Origin: an uncultured Oscillospiraceae bacterium
Lineage (GTDB): Bacteria > Bacillota > Clostridia > Oscillospirales > Oscillospiraceae
Reading direction: 5' to 3'
Length of the DNA: 64,000 nucleotides
Assembly: GCA_934589675.1 (NCBI GenBank)
Contig: CAKTOF010000007.1
Span: forward strand, 81,342-145,341
In this document: positions 51,778 to 60,448 of the stretch, piece by piece
Position numbering within the stretch: the first letter of the stretch is position 1
How the letters are laid out: the number at the start of each line of letters is the position of its first letter
Notes under the pieces: model-generated
Told to the model about the DNA's origin: nothing
The model's database searches: none
The model's input: the letters and a program-made list of their open reading frames with translations, nothing else
Program-made: the position numbers and the translations under genes

Positions 51778-52019
51778 GTCGTTAATCGAAATTTGGTTTC
51801 GGAAATTGAAATCAATCCGTTTGATCCCCGGTTTTGCAATATCTGCATCTCAGAATTGCATTTTGACAAGCTTCCTGCATTTGAAAGCATCCTTGCAGCC
51901 AATCGCTGCAAAACGGCGCGTATTTCCTTCATTTCAGACGATTCACCGCAAAAGAGCGTCAGATGGCGCTTTTCCTTCATCGATTTAGTGCTTTATCGCT
52001 TTACAAAGGAGTGTTGTTC
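51778..52019 (+). other. Long untranslated leader of the catabolic operon
   Basis: AT-rich leader between the promoter and the start at 52020. It contains the repeated words AATCGAAATT and GGAAATTGAAATC near 51783-51812, and a weak hairpin near 51950-51976. Frames through it start inside the -10 box or lack ribosome sites, so I do not call genes. It may carry operator sites for the IclR regulator at 59019. Confidence 0.4.
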
Positions 52020-53288
52020 ATGCCCGTATCGTTTCGCACCAAGACAGAGCGCATCCAAAAAGATCTGGAGGTGCTCGCCCAGTACACCGACGGCTCCGGC
52101 GAAGGCATCACCCGCCTGACCTACACGCCGGAGGAGATGGCCGCGCGCCGGTATCTGGCCGCCGAGATGGAAAAGGCCGGCATGGCCGTCCGGCTCGACG
52201 CGGCCGGCAACGTCGTCGGCCGCATCGAAGGCAGCCGCCCGGAGCTTCCTATCTTAATGATTGGCTCGCACATCGACTCCATTCGAAACGGTGGCAACTT
52301 CGACGGCATGGCCGGCGTTGTCGCAGGCATTGAGGTCGCGCGCGCCATCCACGACGCCGGCATCACGCCGCTGCGCTCCATCGAGGTCGTCGGCATCACC
52401 GGCGAGGAGAACAGCCGCTTCTTCCCCGGCGTCGTCGGCAGCCGCGCCATGGTCGGCGAGCTGCCGCCCGATGAGATCAATTCGACCGTCGGCGCCGACG
52501 GCGTACCCCTGGCCGACGCCATGCGTGAGTGTGGGCTTGACCCGGAGCGCATCGCCGAAGCCATCCGCCCGGCCGGCTCCATTTATATGTATTTCGAGCT
52601 GCACATCGAGCAGTGTAAGGTCCTCGAGATGACGAAGACGCCCGTTGGCGTCGTCACGAGCATCTGCGGCGCGGCGCACCACGACATCACGGTCTATGGT
52701 CAGGCCGACCACGCCGGCGGCACGCCGATGGATATGCGCTCGGACGCCGTCATGGCCGTGGCCGAGGCCGCGCTTGAGGCTGAGCGCCTCGCCGTTGAGG
52801 CCGGGCACAACACGGTCGCGACGTTCGGCAAGCTCGACGTCTCGCCGAACATCCCGAATGTCATCCCCGGCGAGGTCCACGTCGTGGCGGACATCCGCTC
52901 GTCGAATGCAAGCTGCAACAAGTTCGTCATGGACGGCATTGAGCGCAAGCTGGACGAGGTCTGCGCCCGCCGCGGCTGCACGTATACCGCGCACCAGACG
53001 CTCCACGGCGAGGCGACGATCGTCCCGGACGGCATGATCGCGCTGCTGACCGAGAAGGCCAACGCCCTCGGCATCAAAAACCGCCTCATCTACTCCGGCG
53101 CGGGCCATGACGCCGTCGTCATGAACGCCGTCACGCCGGTCGCGATGCTGTTCGTCCCGAGCCGCGGCGGCCGCAGCCACTGCCCGGAGGAGTGGACGGA
53201 TTACGCCGACATCCGCCTCGGCACCGAGGTGCTGCTGGACGGCGTGCTCGCCCTCGCCATGGACGGCGGCGACATGTTCAAACGCTGA
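52020..53288 (+). CDS. M20-family amidohydrolase (N-carbamoyl-L-amino-acid hydrolase / allantoate amidohydrolase type)
   Basis: Two-domain zinc peptidase-fold enzyme of 422 residues, of the hydantoinase/carbamoylase (HyuC/AllC) subfamily. It would release an amino acid from an N-carbamoyl or similar N-acyl derivative. The metal-binding segments are GSHIDSIRNGGNFDGMAG (about residues 81-98) and GITGEENSRFFPG. The lid-domain signature ELHIEQCKVLE and the HADHAGGTPMD-type segment DHAGGTPMDMRSDA fit the subfamily, as does the C-terminal SRGGRSHCPEEWTDYAD. AAAGGAG precedes the ATG. Co-transcription with a PrpD-like protein, aminotransferase and GDH suggests amino-acid catabolism. Confidence 0.88.
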   Translation: MPVSFRTKTERIQKDLEVLAQYTDGSGEGITRLTYTPEEMAARRYLAAEMEKAGMAVRLDAAGNVVGRIEGSRPELPILMIGSHIDSIRNGGNFDGMAGVVAGIEVARAIHDAGITPLRSIEVVGITGEENSRFFPGVVGSRAMVGELPPDEINSTVGADGVPLADAMRECGLDPERIAEAIRPAGSIYMYFELHIEQCKVLEMTKTPVGVVTSICGAAHHDITVYGQADHAGGTPMDMRSDAVMAVAEAALEAERLAVEAGHNTVATFGKLDVSPNIPNVIPGEVHVVADIRSSNASCNKFVMDGIERKLDEVCARRGCTYTAHQTLHGEATIVPDGMIALLTEKANALGIKNRLIYSGAGHDAVVMNAVTPVAMLFVPSRGGRSHCPEEWTDYADIRLGTEVLLDGVLALAMDGGDMFKR

Positions 53289-53317
53289 TATACAACTAGA
53301 ATACAGGAGGAGAGAGC

Positions 53318-54700
53318 ATGGACGCATCCTACGCATTTTCCAAATTCATCGCAGAGCTGCGCTACGAGGACATTCCCGAAAACATCGTCGAGCTTGTCAA
53401 GCTCGACGTCATGGACACGCTCGGCTGTATGCTCGCGGGCGCGGACAACGAGTCCGTCAGCAAGATGATCCGCGTCATGCGCGCACAGAGCGACCTGACC
53501 GAGTGCCGCGTCTTCGGCCGCCCGGGCGTGAAGCTCGCCGCGGCGGACGCCGCGTTCGTCAACGGCTCGGCCACGTTCGTCATCGACTATGACGACCTCT
53601 GTGACCCGGCCAATCTGCACATCGGCGCAGCCAGCGTGCCCGTCGCGCTCGCCATGGCCGAAAAGCTCGGCGGCTGCTCGGGCCGCGAGCTCATCACCGC
53701 GCTCACGGCCGGCATGGAGATCGCCTGCCGCCTCGGCATTTATATGAACCGCCGCATTGCCGACGAGGTCATGGGCGGCTGGGACTACATCTTCCTGCTC
53801 GGCATCTTCTCCGCCGCGGCCATCGCGTCGAAGCTGATGGGCTTAAATGAGGAGCAGATCCAGAACGCGCTCGGCATCGCCTACCATCAGGCGTCCGGCC
53901 AGAGCATGTCCGCCCGCGACAAGGCCGACACGAAGATCATGGGCTCGGGCTTTGCCTGCCGCGCGGGCATCCTCTCGGCCGTCATGGCCGCCGAGGGTCT
54001 CACGGGTGCGAAGAACATCTTCGACGAGATGCCCGGCTCGCTTGCAAACCTCTACAACACCGGCGTTGACCGCGTCGCCCTCACCGCGGGGCTCGGCACG
54101 GATTTCGCGCTCAAATACCTCGGCTTCAAGGCCTATCCCTGCTGCGGCAACACGCAGCGCCACATCGACGCCGTGCTCTCCCTCGTGCGCGAGCATGCCA
54201 TCCGCCCCGAGGAGATCGTCGAGCTGCGCCTGCATGTGGCTGAGATGGTCTACCCCATGTGCGTGCCCTACGAGCAGACGCGCGCGCCGAAGAGCATGAT
54301 GGCCGCGCAGTTCAACATCCCATGGACGAGCGCCTGCGCCGCCGCCCGCGGCCGCGTGACGCTTGCCGAGTTCACGGACGAGGCGTTCTCCGACCCCGTG
54401 CTGCTCGCCACGGCGCAGAAGCTCATCTGCATTCCGGACAAAGACCTCGCCAACTACCGCGAGCCGGCGCTCGTCGAGATCGAGACGACGCGCGGCACGT
54501 TCTCCACGCACACGAGCAAATTCCAGACCGGCCACTGGGCCAAGCCCATGACCCGTGAGGCGCTCGAGGCAAAGTTCGCCGACTGCTGCGGCCTGTGCTC
54601 CGCCAGACCCGCGGCTGTGACCGTAAAGGCCATCACGAAGGCGATCGCCGAACTTGAAACGCTCACCGACGGCCGCGACCTTGTCGCTCTGCTGCCGTAA
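53318..54700 (+). CDS. MmgE/PrpD-family protein
   Basis: Protein of 460 residues in the MmgE/PrpD family, which includes 2-methylcitrate dehydratase and cis-aconitate decarboxylase. Features are the N-terminal all-helical domain with KLDVMDTLGCMLAGAD, NGSATFVIDYDDL, GMEIACRLG, AYHQASGQSMSARDKADTKIM and FKAYPCCGNTQRHIDAVL. Many members in amino-acid or amide catabolic operons have no known reaction; dehydratase or isomerase chemistry is the default guess. It lies 29 bases after the amidohydrolase. No prpB or prpC is near, so a methylcitrate role is unlikely. Confidence 0.85.
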   Translation: MDASYAFSKFIAELRYEDIPENIVELVKLDVMDTLGCMLAGADNESVSKMIRVMRAQSDLTECRVFGRPGVKLAAADAAFVNGSATFVIDYDDLCDPANLHIGAASVPVALAMAEKLGGCSGRELITALTAGMEIACRLGIYMNRRIADEVMGGWDYIFLLGIFSAAAIASKLMGLNEEQIQNALGIAYHQASGQSMSARDKADTKIMGSGFACRAGILSAVMAAEGLTGAKNIFDEMPGSLANLYNTGVDRVALTAGLGTDFALKYLGFKAYPCCGNTQRHIDAVLSLVREHAIRPEEIVELRLHVAEMVYPMCVPYEQTRAPKSMMAAQFNIPWTSACAAARGRVTLAEFTDEAFSDPVLLATAQKLICIPDKDLANYREPALVEIETTRGTFSTHTSKFQTGHWAKPMTREALEAKFADCCGLCSARPAAVTVKAITKAIAELETLTDGRDLVALLP

Positions 54701-54729
54701 ATCAAAAGAACAGGAAAGGAAGTACGACC

Positions 54730-55923
54730 GTGGAAGAAAAAATCGCCAAACGTCTCATCAGCGGCGAGGCCGTCAACCTGATGGGCAAGCTGCACGACCT
54801 GTCCGGCAAGCCGGGCTACTACTCGTTCGCCTCCGGTATGCCGAACGAGTGCACGTTCCCTGTCAAGGAGATGAGCGACGCCATCTCCGACGTGCTGGAC
54901 AACCAGTGGGAGGAAGCGCTGCAGTACAACTCGACCAGCGACTATCTCCCGCTCAAGCAGATCATCGTCGAACGCCACCGCAAGGAGGGGCTTGACGTCA
55001 CAACCGACGACATTCTCATCACGTCGAGTTCGACGCAGGCGCTTGACATCTGCGCCAAGACGCTGCTTGATCCCGGCGACTATATGCTCATCGAGCGACC
55101 GACATTCATGGGCGCCATCAACACGTTCAAGATCTACGGCTCGCAGCTCATCGACGTGCCCGTCAGTGCGGGCGGCGTCGACATCGAGACGCTGAAAATG
55201 CAGCTCGAGAAAAAGCCGAAGATGGCCTACTTCATCCCGACGTTCCAGAATCCCGCCGGCTGGTGCATCTCCGCATCCGACCGTCAGGCCATCGCCGACG
55301 CCTTCCGCGGCACGGACACCATCGTCCTCGAGGACAACCCCTACGGCGAGCTCCGCTTCCGCGGCGAGGTCGTCCCGCCGCTCAAGACGTTCATCGGCGA
55401 CAAGTGCGTCCTGCTCGGCAGCTTCTCAAAGATCGTCTCGCCCGGTATGCGCCTGGGCTGGATCTGCTGCACGGACAAGGAGCTCATGGAGGATTTCTAC
55501 ACCGTCAAGCAGCAGTGCGACGTCCACGCCGAGGGCATCTCCATGCGCGGCATGACAAGCTATTTCCAGCACAATGACGTCGACGCGCACATTCAGGAGG
55601 CCGCCGCGTTCTATAAAAAGAACGCCGACGCCATCGTCGCCGCAATCGAGAAGCACTTCCCCGCAGGCGTCCGCTACACGACGCCGGACGGCGGCCTGTT
55701 CACGTGGGTCAAGCTGCCGGAGTCCATCGACGTCGGCGAGCTGTTCGACCGCGCGAGCGAGGAGAAGGTCATCTTCTTCCCCGGCAGCACATTCTACATC
55801 GACCCGGCCGACGGCAGCCACTCGCTGCGCCTGAGCTATTCGTGCATCGACGTCGACTCCATCAACATCGGCATTGAAAAGTTGGGCAAGATCCTCAGCG
55901 ACATGATGAAGGAGGAAAAGTGA
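54730..55923 (+). CDS. PLP-dependent aminotransferase (class I/II, LysN/2-aminoadipate-type)
   Basis: Fold-type-I aminotransferase of 397 residues. All cofactor residues are present: Asn174 in FQNPAG, Asp202 and Tyr205 in LEDNPYGEL, Lys234 in GSFSKIVSPGMRLGW (Schiff base) and Arg367 in SLRLSYS (substrate carboxylate). It resembles the MocR/2-aminoadipate aminotransferase branch without a DNA-binding domain. The start is GTG at 54730, with AAAGGAAG upstream. It is coupled by a one-base stop/start overlap to a degenerate paralog. With glutamate dehydrogenase downstream it can deaminate amino acids to 2-oxo acids. Confidence 0.9.
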   Translation: MEEKIAKRLISGEAVNLMGKLHDLSGKPGYYSFASGMPNECTFPVKEMSDAISDVLDNQWEEALQYNSTSDYLPLKQIIVERHRKEGLDVTTDDILITSSSTQALDICAKTLLDPGDYMLIERPTFMGAINTFKIYGSQLIDVPVSAGGVDIETLKMQLEKKPKMAYFIPTFQNPAGWCISASDRQAIADAFRGTDTIVLEDNPYGELRFRGEVVPPLKTFIGDKCVLLGSFSKIVSPGMRLGWICCTDKELMEDFYTVKQQCDVHAEGISMRGMTSYFQHNDVDAHIQEAAAFYKKNADAIVAAIEKHFPAGVRYTTPDGGLFTWVKLPESIDVGELFDRASEEKVIFFPGSTFYIDPADGSHSLRLSYSCIDVDSINIGIEKLGKILSDMMKEEK

Positions 55924-57089
55924 TGAGCAAATATTGCGCAAAGCGCGTCAACAGCGAAAACCGCGCGCTGGCGAAAGAAGTCGTCTCGCTCATCGAGGCG
56001 CATCCCGGCAACATCGACTTCAGCGGCCGCCGCATCGACCCGGCGCTCTTCCCGGTCGCCGAGCTCAAGTCCGCCTCGCAGGAGATCCTCCGCACGAAGG
56101 GCGCCGAGGCGCTGCAGTACAGCTCCTCGCATGACTATATGCCGCTCAAGGAGGAGCTGGCCAAGCGCTATGCAGAGTTCGGCCTCAATTTCACAGCTGA
56201 AAACTTCACGATCACGAACGGCTCCATTCAGGCCGTTGACATGCTGCTCAAGGTGCTTGTGAACGAGGGCGACACGATCCTGGTCGAGTCTCCCCTGTCG
56301 TGGCGGCTGCGCCAGACGATGAGCATGTACCTGCCGAACGCCGTGGAGATCCCCATCACAGACGACGGCGTCGACCTCACCGTGCTCGAGGCACACATGA
56401 AGGCGGACAAGCCGAAGTTTTTCTTCTGCTCGCCGAACTATCAGGAGCCGACCGGCGTCGTCTACTCCGAGGCGCAGCGCCGCGAGATCGCGCGCCTTGC
56501 CAAGGAGCATGACTGCATCGTCGTCGAGTACGACGTCTACAGCGAGCTTGGCCCGACGGAGGCGCGCCTTCCCTACATCCTTCCGGAGACGGACGGCTAC
56601 GGCATCGTCATCGGCTCCGTCTCGCAGCTCATCGGCCCCGGTCTTCGCATCGGCTGGGTCTGCTGCACGCACCCGGTGCTCATGAAATACTTCACCGAGG
56701 CCAAGCAGAAGACCGACTCGCACGCCAACGGCCTCATCCAGCGCGTGCTGTGGCAGTATCTGGCAGGCACCGACGTCGCCGCGCAGGCCGAAAAGGCCCG
56801 CTCCGTCGCCGCGGCCAAGCGCGCCGCCGCGCTCGACGCCGCATCCGCGCTCGCCGGCAAGGCCGCGTTCCGCGCGCCCGCGGGCGGCGACTTCCTGTGG
56901 CTCAGCCTGCCTGAGGGCAGCGACTCGGTCGCCGCGTTCCACAGGGCTATGGCCGCCGGCGTGTCCGTCATCCCCGGCAAGCTCTTCGGCGACAGTGCCG
57001 AGTGCGCGCGCAGCCTGTACTTAAACTTCGGCGGCGCGACAGCCGAGCAGATCAAAGAAGGCTTCTCTGCGCTCGCAGCAGCGCTCTGA
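55923..57089 (+). CDS. Aminotransferase-like pseudoenzyme lacking the PLP lysine
   Basis: Protein of 388 residues, clearly a paralog of the preceding aminotransferase along its length, but with the active site replaced. The Schiff-base Lys becomes Gln235 (GSVSQLIGPG), the PLP-binding Asn becomes Glu175 (YQEPTG), the pyridine-binding Asp becomes Tyr203 (VEYDVYSEL), and the substrate Arg becomes Tyr366 (SLYLNFGG). Tyr206 remains. The frame is intact and codon use matches its neighbours, so it is not a decayed gene. Its ATG overlaps the upstream stop by one base, with AAGGAGG eight bases away. A regulatory or structural heterodimer partner is my inference. Confidence 0.88.
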   Translation: MSKYCAKRVNSENRALAKEVVSLIEAHPGNIDFSGRRIDPALFPVAELKSASQEILRTKGAEALQYSSSHDYMPLKEELAKRYAEFGLNFTAENFTITNGSIQAVDMLLKVLVNEGDTILVESPLSWRLRQTMSMYLPNAVEIPITDDGVDLTVLEAHMKADKPKFFFCSPNYQEPTGVVYSEAQRREIARLAKEHDCIVVEYDVYSELGPTEARLPYILPETDGYGIVIGSVSQLIGPGLRIGWVCCTHPVLMKYFTEAKQKTDSHANGLIQRVLWQYLAGTDVAAQAEKARSVAAAKRAAALDAASALAGKAAFRAPAGGDFLWLSLPEGSDSVAAFHRAMAAGVSVIPGKLFGDSAECARSLYLNFGGATAEQIKEGFSALAAAL

Positions 57090-57274
57090 GCATACGCATC
57101 CCCTACAACTGAATATCGCAGAAAGGTGCGCTTGTCACGCCCGCTCCGGTTATCTTCCGGGCACGCGTGAGTTCCAATAATGAATGGAATCACACCACGC
57201 AGGATCTCATTGTTTTTCTAACCCAAGGGGCCGAGGCCCCGAACACTTTCTGATCTTTTGAGGAGGAACAAACA

Positions 57275-58630
57275 ATGACAGGCCATGAGTATTTGCAGTC
57301 CGTGATCGAGCAGACGAGGCGCGTCCACCCCACCGAACCGGAGTTTCTCCAGACGGTGCAGGAGATTCTCGGCTCGCTCGCCCCGGTGCTTGACCGCCAC
57401 CCGGAGTATATGGAGGCGGGCATCGTCGACCGGCTGATGGAGCCGGAGCGCGCCATCGTCTTCCGTACAAGCTGGATCGACGATGCAGGCAAGCTGCACG
57501 TCAACCGCAGCTACCGCGTGCAGTACAACTCCGCGCTCGGACCCTACAAGGGCGGCCTTCGCTTCGCGCCGAGCGTCAACCTTTCTGTCATGAAATTCCT
57601 GGGCCTTGAGCAGACGCTTAAGAACAGCCTTTCCGACCTGCCGATGGGCGGCGCAAAGGGCGGCTCGGACTTCGACCCCGTCGGAAAGTCCGACGCCGAG
57701 ATCATGCGCTTCTGCCAGGCGTTCATGAGCGAGCTGGCCCGCCACATCGGCGACGACATCGACATCCCCGCCGGTGACCTCGGCGTCGGCGCGCGTGAGA
57801 TCGGCTATCTCTTCGGCCAGTACAAGGCGCTGACCGGTCATTTCTCCGGCGTCATCACCGGAAAGGGCATCTCCTACGGCGGCTCGTCCATCCGTTCGGA
57901 GGCCACAGGCTTCGGCGCGAGCTACTTCGCCGCGCACGTGCTCGACGGCATGGGCGACTCCATCGAGGGAAAACGCGTGGCCATCTCCGGCTTTGGCAAC
58001 GTCGCCTGGGGCGCGTGCATAAAAATGTCGCAGCTCGGCGGCAAGGTCATCACCATTTCCGGCCCGGACGGCTGCATCTACGACCCCGACGGCGTCGGCA
58101 CGCAGGAGAAGTGGGACTACCTGCTCACCATGCGCGCGTCCAACCGCAACCGCGCGCAGGATTACGCCGACCACTTCGGCTGCGAGTTTTACCCCGGCCA
58201 GAAGCCGTGGAGCCGGGAGGATATCGACATCGTCATGCCCTGCGCCACGCAGAATGAGCTCCAACTTGACGACGCGAAGGCCATCGTCAAAAACGGCGTC
58301 CGCTATGTCTTTGAGGTCTCGAATATGTCCTCGACGAATGAGGCCATCGCATACCTTCAGGAAAACGGCGTCGTCCTCGCCCCGTCGAAGGCCGTGAACG
58401 CCGGCGGCGTCATCGTCTCGTGCTTTGAGATGTCCCAGAACGCCAGCCACATCTACTGGCCGGCCGCCGAGGTCGACGAGAAACTCCAGATCATGATGAA
58501 GCGCAGCTACGACGCCTGCCTGCGCCACGCTGCGGACTACGGCATGCCGGGCAACCTCGTCGCGGGCGCGAACATCGCCGGCTTTGAGAAGCTGGCCGAC
58601 GCCATGTACCGTCAGGGCATCACATACTGA
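57275..58630 (+). CDS. gdhA: Glutamate dehydrogenase
   Basis: Oxidative deamination of glutamate (or the reverse), 451 residues, the hexameric GDH length. Motifs are KGGLRFAPSVNLSVMKFLGLEQTLKNSL, LPMGGAKGGSDFDPVGKSD with the catalytic Lys, IPAGDLGVGAREIGYLFGQYK, and the Rossmann motif ISGFGNVAWG. GAGGAGG precedes the ATG. It lies 185 bases after the aminotransferase pair, a gap with no convincing promoter. It would regenerate 2-oxoglutarate for the aminotransferase. NAD or NADP preference is not decided here. Confidence 0.95.
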   Translation: MTGHEYLQSVIEQTRRVHPTEPEFLQTVQEILGSLAPVLDRHPEYMEAGIVDRLMEPERAIVFRTSWIDDAGKLHVNRSYRVQYNSALGPYKGGLRFAPSVNLSVMKFLGLEQTLKNSLSDLPMGGAKGGSDFDPVGKSDAEIMRFCQAFMSELARHIGDDIDIPAGDLGVGAREIGYLFGQYKALTGHFSGVITGKGISYGGSSIRSEATGFGASYFAAHVLDGMGDSIEGKRVAISGFGNVAWGACIKMSQLGGKVITISGPDGCIYDPDGVGTQEKWDYLLTMRASNRNRAQDYADHFGCEFYPGQKPWSREDIDIVMPCATQNELQLDDAKAIVKNGVRYVFEVSNMSSTNEAIAYLQENGVVLAPSKAVNAGGVIVSCFEMSQNASHIYWPAAEVDEKLQIMMKRSYDACLRHAADYGMPGNLVAGANIAGFEKLADAMYRQGITY

Positions 58631-58640
58631 GCGTGTCAGA

Positions 58641-58839
58641 CTGACACGCTCGCAAACGGAACCCGCTCCGCTGGGCTTCCGTTTGCGGGGGAATACACCC
58701 TGCCGCGCGCATAATTTGTGCGTCAGGGACGCACAAATTCCACACTTGCAGGGTGTAAAGTATTTTTTCCGACGCACATGTCGCCGGAAAAATGATCCCT
58801 AATTTGTTTCGCCGCTGCGGCGGCGAAATTCTGCGAAGC
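58641..58839 (-). ncRNA. Candidate structured RNA, copy B
   Basis: Minus-strand counterpart of 28704-28870. After GCTTCGCAGAATT (A: GCCTCGCAGAGTT) come P1 TTCGCCG-CCGCAG-CGGCGAA (58808-58827), P2 TTTTTCCG / CGGAAAAAA (58763-58792) with an inner G.U pair and CG/CG, linker TACTTTAC, P3 ACACCCTG / CAGGGTGT (58749-58756 and 58695-58702), and P3a AATTTGTGCGTC-cct-GACGCACAAATT (58713-58739). P3a is flanked by the same CAAGTGTG and TGCGCGC. Two more hairpins lie near 58630-58690. Stem bases differ from copy A but pairing is kept. It lies between gdhA and the IclR gene. No minus-strand promoter is obvious. Confidence 0.62.
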
Positions 58840-58847
58840 TTTTTTGT

Positions 58848-58882
58848 GCCCGGCGGCTGCTGCGGCAGGCGCCGGGCTTTTT
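58848..58882 (+). terminator. Terminator upstream of the IclR gene
   Basis: GCCCGGCG...CGCCGGGC stem-loop followed by five T residues. It probably ends the gdhA transcript. Confidence 0.8.
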
Positions 58883-58904
58883 CATCACGCAAACAAAGTA
58901 TCGT

Positions 58905-58933
58905 TTGCATTTTCCAGTTTCATGTCGTATACT
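58905..58933 (+). promoter_or_regulatory. Promoter of the IclR-family regulator
   Basis: TTGCAT, a 17-base spacer and TATACT. Confidence 0.7.
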
Positions 58934-58947
58934 GAAACAGGTCGTGT

Positions 58948-58972
58948 TTTGATTTCGTTTTATAAAATCAAA
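58948..58972. promoter_or_regulatory. Operator-like inverted repeat near the IclR promoter
   Basis: TTTGATTT and AAATCAAA are perfect 8-base inverted arms nine bases apart, just downstream of the promoter. It could be an autoregulatory site of the IclR protein. Confidence 0.45.
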
Positions 58973-59018
58973 TTTCAAGTCAAACCAAACGCAGAACGAG
59001 CAGGGAGAGGAATGCAGC

Positions 59019-59795
59019 ATGGCTGAGAAACTCACACAGGGCAATCACTCCATCGAAAAAGCCTTCGGCATCATCGAGGTCATGGCGCACAATCAGCATC
59101 CCATGCGCCTTTTGGACATTGCCTCCGCATGCAAAATGTCGAGCAGCACCGTCCTCCGGATGCTCGCAACGATGCAAAACTGCGGCTACGTCCAGCAGGA
59201 CGAGTACACCCGCTACTTTCTGACCATCAAATTCTGCCATCTGAGCAACCTCGTCAGCCGCCAGATCAGTATCCGCAACACGGTGCACCCGTATCTGGTC
59301 GAGCTGTCGCAGCAGGTCGAGGAATACTGTACCATCGCCATCGAGCGCGACATGACGCTCGTCTACGTCGACGAGGTCAACGCCTCGAGCGCCGGCAACA
59401 CGCTGCGCATCGCCGAGAGCTTCGGCCGCACGGCCATGCTGCACACAACGGGCATCGGCAAGCTGTTTCTCAGCCGCTACGACGAAAAGCGTCTTGACTA
59501 TTACATCGCGCAGTTCGGCCTCCCGCGCGCCACGGCGCACACGCTGACGTCGAAGCAGGCGCTTATGGAGAATCTGGCCAAGATCCGCGAAAATGGCTAC
59601 TCGACGGACGACGAGGAGAATTCCATCGGCGTGCGCTCCATCGCCGCGCCCATCTGCGACACGCAGGGCGAGATCATCTGCGGCATCAGCATCGCAAGCC
59701 CCACGCCGTACCTGTCGCACGAGCGCGCGCTCACGCTTGTGCCGACGCTGCTGAACACCGCGCGGCAGATCTCAGCGAAATTCTTCTCGGAATAA
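59019..59795 (+). CDS. IclR-family transcriptional regulator
   Basis: Regulator of 258 residues. The N-terminal winged helix, IEKAFGIIEVMAHNQHPMRLLDIASACKMSSSTVLRMLATM, is followed by the IclR effector domain (about 80-255). The latter includes GRTAMLHTTGIGKLFLS, the segment ENGYSTDDEENSIGVRSIAAPI, and ISIASPTPYLS. It is monocistronic with its own promoter and an inverted repeat in the leader. Its position after gdhA suggests it controls the importer and amidohydrolase-aminotransferase operons; the ligand may be a pathway metabolite. Confidence 0.92.
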   Translation: MAEKLTQGNHSIEKAFGIIEVMAHNQHPMRLLDIASACKMSSSTVLRMLATMQNCGYVQQDEYTRYFLTIKFCHLSNLVSRQISIRNTVHPYLVELSQQVEEYCTIAIERDMTLVYVDEVNASSAGNTLRIAESFGRTAMLHTTGIGKLFLSRYDEKRLDYYIAQFGLPRATAHTLTSKQALMENLAKIRENGYSTDDEENSIGVRSIAAPICDTQGEIICGISIASPTPYLSHERALTLVPTLLNTARQISAKFFSE

Positions 59796-59811
59796 GCAGG
59801 AGGCGACGGGA

Positions 59812-60375
59812 ATGTACCGCTATCGCGACTGGTATTACAAGGACTGGAAGGCGGAGGACAAGGTCGAAAACGGCCGCAAGCGCACCGTTTACGTCTACAA
59901 GGGGCCGTTCTATCTCCTGCCGGAGCGCACGGCGCGCTTCAAGACCATCTGCGCCGCGGCGGCGGCCGTGTATCTCGCCTTTTTCGTGATCCTGAACTTC
60001 TTCCCGTCGCCGTGCGGGCGTCTTCCCCAGCTCTGCGGCGCGGCGCTGCTCGGCTTCGTGCCGCTGCTGTGCGCGCTCGCAGGGCTCCCGGCGCTGCTGT
60101 CGGCCGGCCGGCGCATGACGTTCCGGCGGTTCCACCGCGCCATCATCCGCCTGCGCTGGGCCGCCGCTTCAGCATTTGTCATCGCCGTCGCGCACATCGG
60201 TCTGGAGCTTTATCGCATGATCTCCGGCAGCTACGCGTTTTCCGGCGAGGCGTATTATCTCGCCATCCTCGTGCTCGAGCTGGCCGGCTCCGGCTTTGCC
60301 GCGTGGAAGCTTTTGACCATGCCGTTTCCGAAGGAGTATGCCAAACGCGGCGAGTCCCCTATTTATGACGACTGA
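59812..60375 (+). CDS. Membrane protein of unknown function, four segments
   Basis: I do not recognise this 187-residue protein. A charged N-terminus (MYRYRDWYYKDWKAEDKVENG) is followed by two pairs of hydrophobic segments (about residues 45-65, 73-95, 113-135 and 142-165) and a cytoplasmic tail. GGAGG precedes the ATG. It follows the IclR gene by 16 bases and ends at a strong terminator, so it is probably co-transcribed with it. A transport or sensing partner of the regulator is possible but unsupported. Confidence 0.7.
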   Translation: MYRYRDWYYKDWKAEDKVENGRKRTVYVYKGPFYLLPERTARFKTICAAAAAVYLAFFVILNFFPSPCGRLPQLCGAALLGFVPLLCALAGLPALLSAGRRMTFRRFHRAIIRLRWAAASAFVIAVAHIGLELYRMISGSYAFSGEAYYLAILVLELAGSGFAAWKLLTMPFPKEYAKRGESPIYDD

Positions 60376-60416
60376 AAAAAGCCCGGCGCGCAGGCTATCT
60401 GCGCGCCGGCTTTGTT
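60376..60416 (+). terminator. Terminator of the IclR-membrane protein transcript
   Basis: GCCCGGCGCGCAG-5-CTGCGCGCCGGC preceded by A residues and followed by TTTGTTT. Confidence 0.85.
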
Positions 60417-60448
60417 TATTTTGATCGCAGCCAAGCTTTTATACATTC

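Noticed and set aside
51776..51988. 70-codon frame in the leader of the amidohydrolase operon
   Set aside because: Its ATG overlaps the -10 box of the promoter and has no ribosome site.
55923..57089. Second functional aminotransferase
   Set aside because: The Schiff-base lysine position is Gln, and the Asn, Asp and Arg anchors are also replaced.
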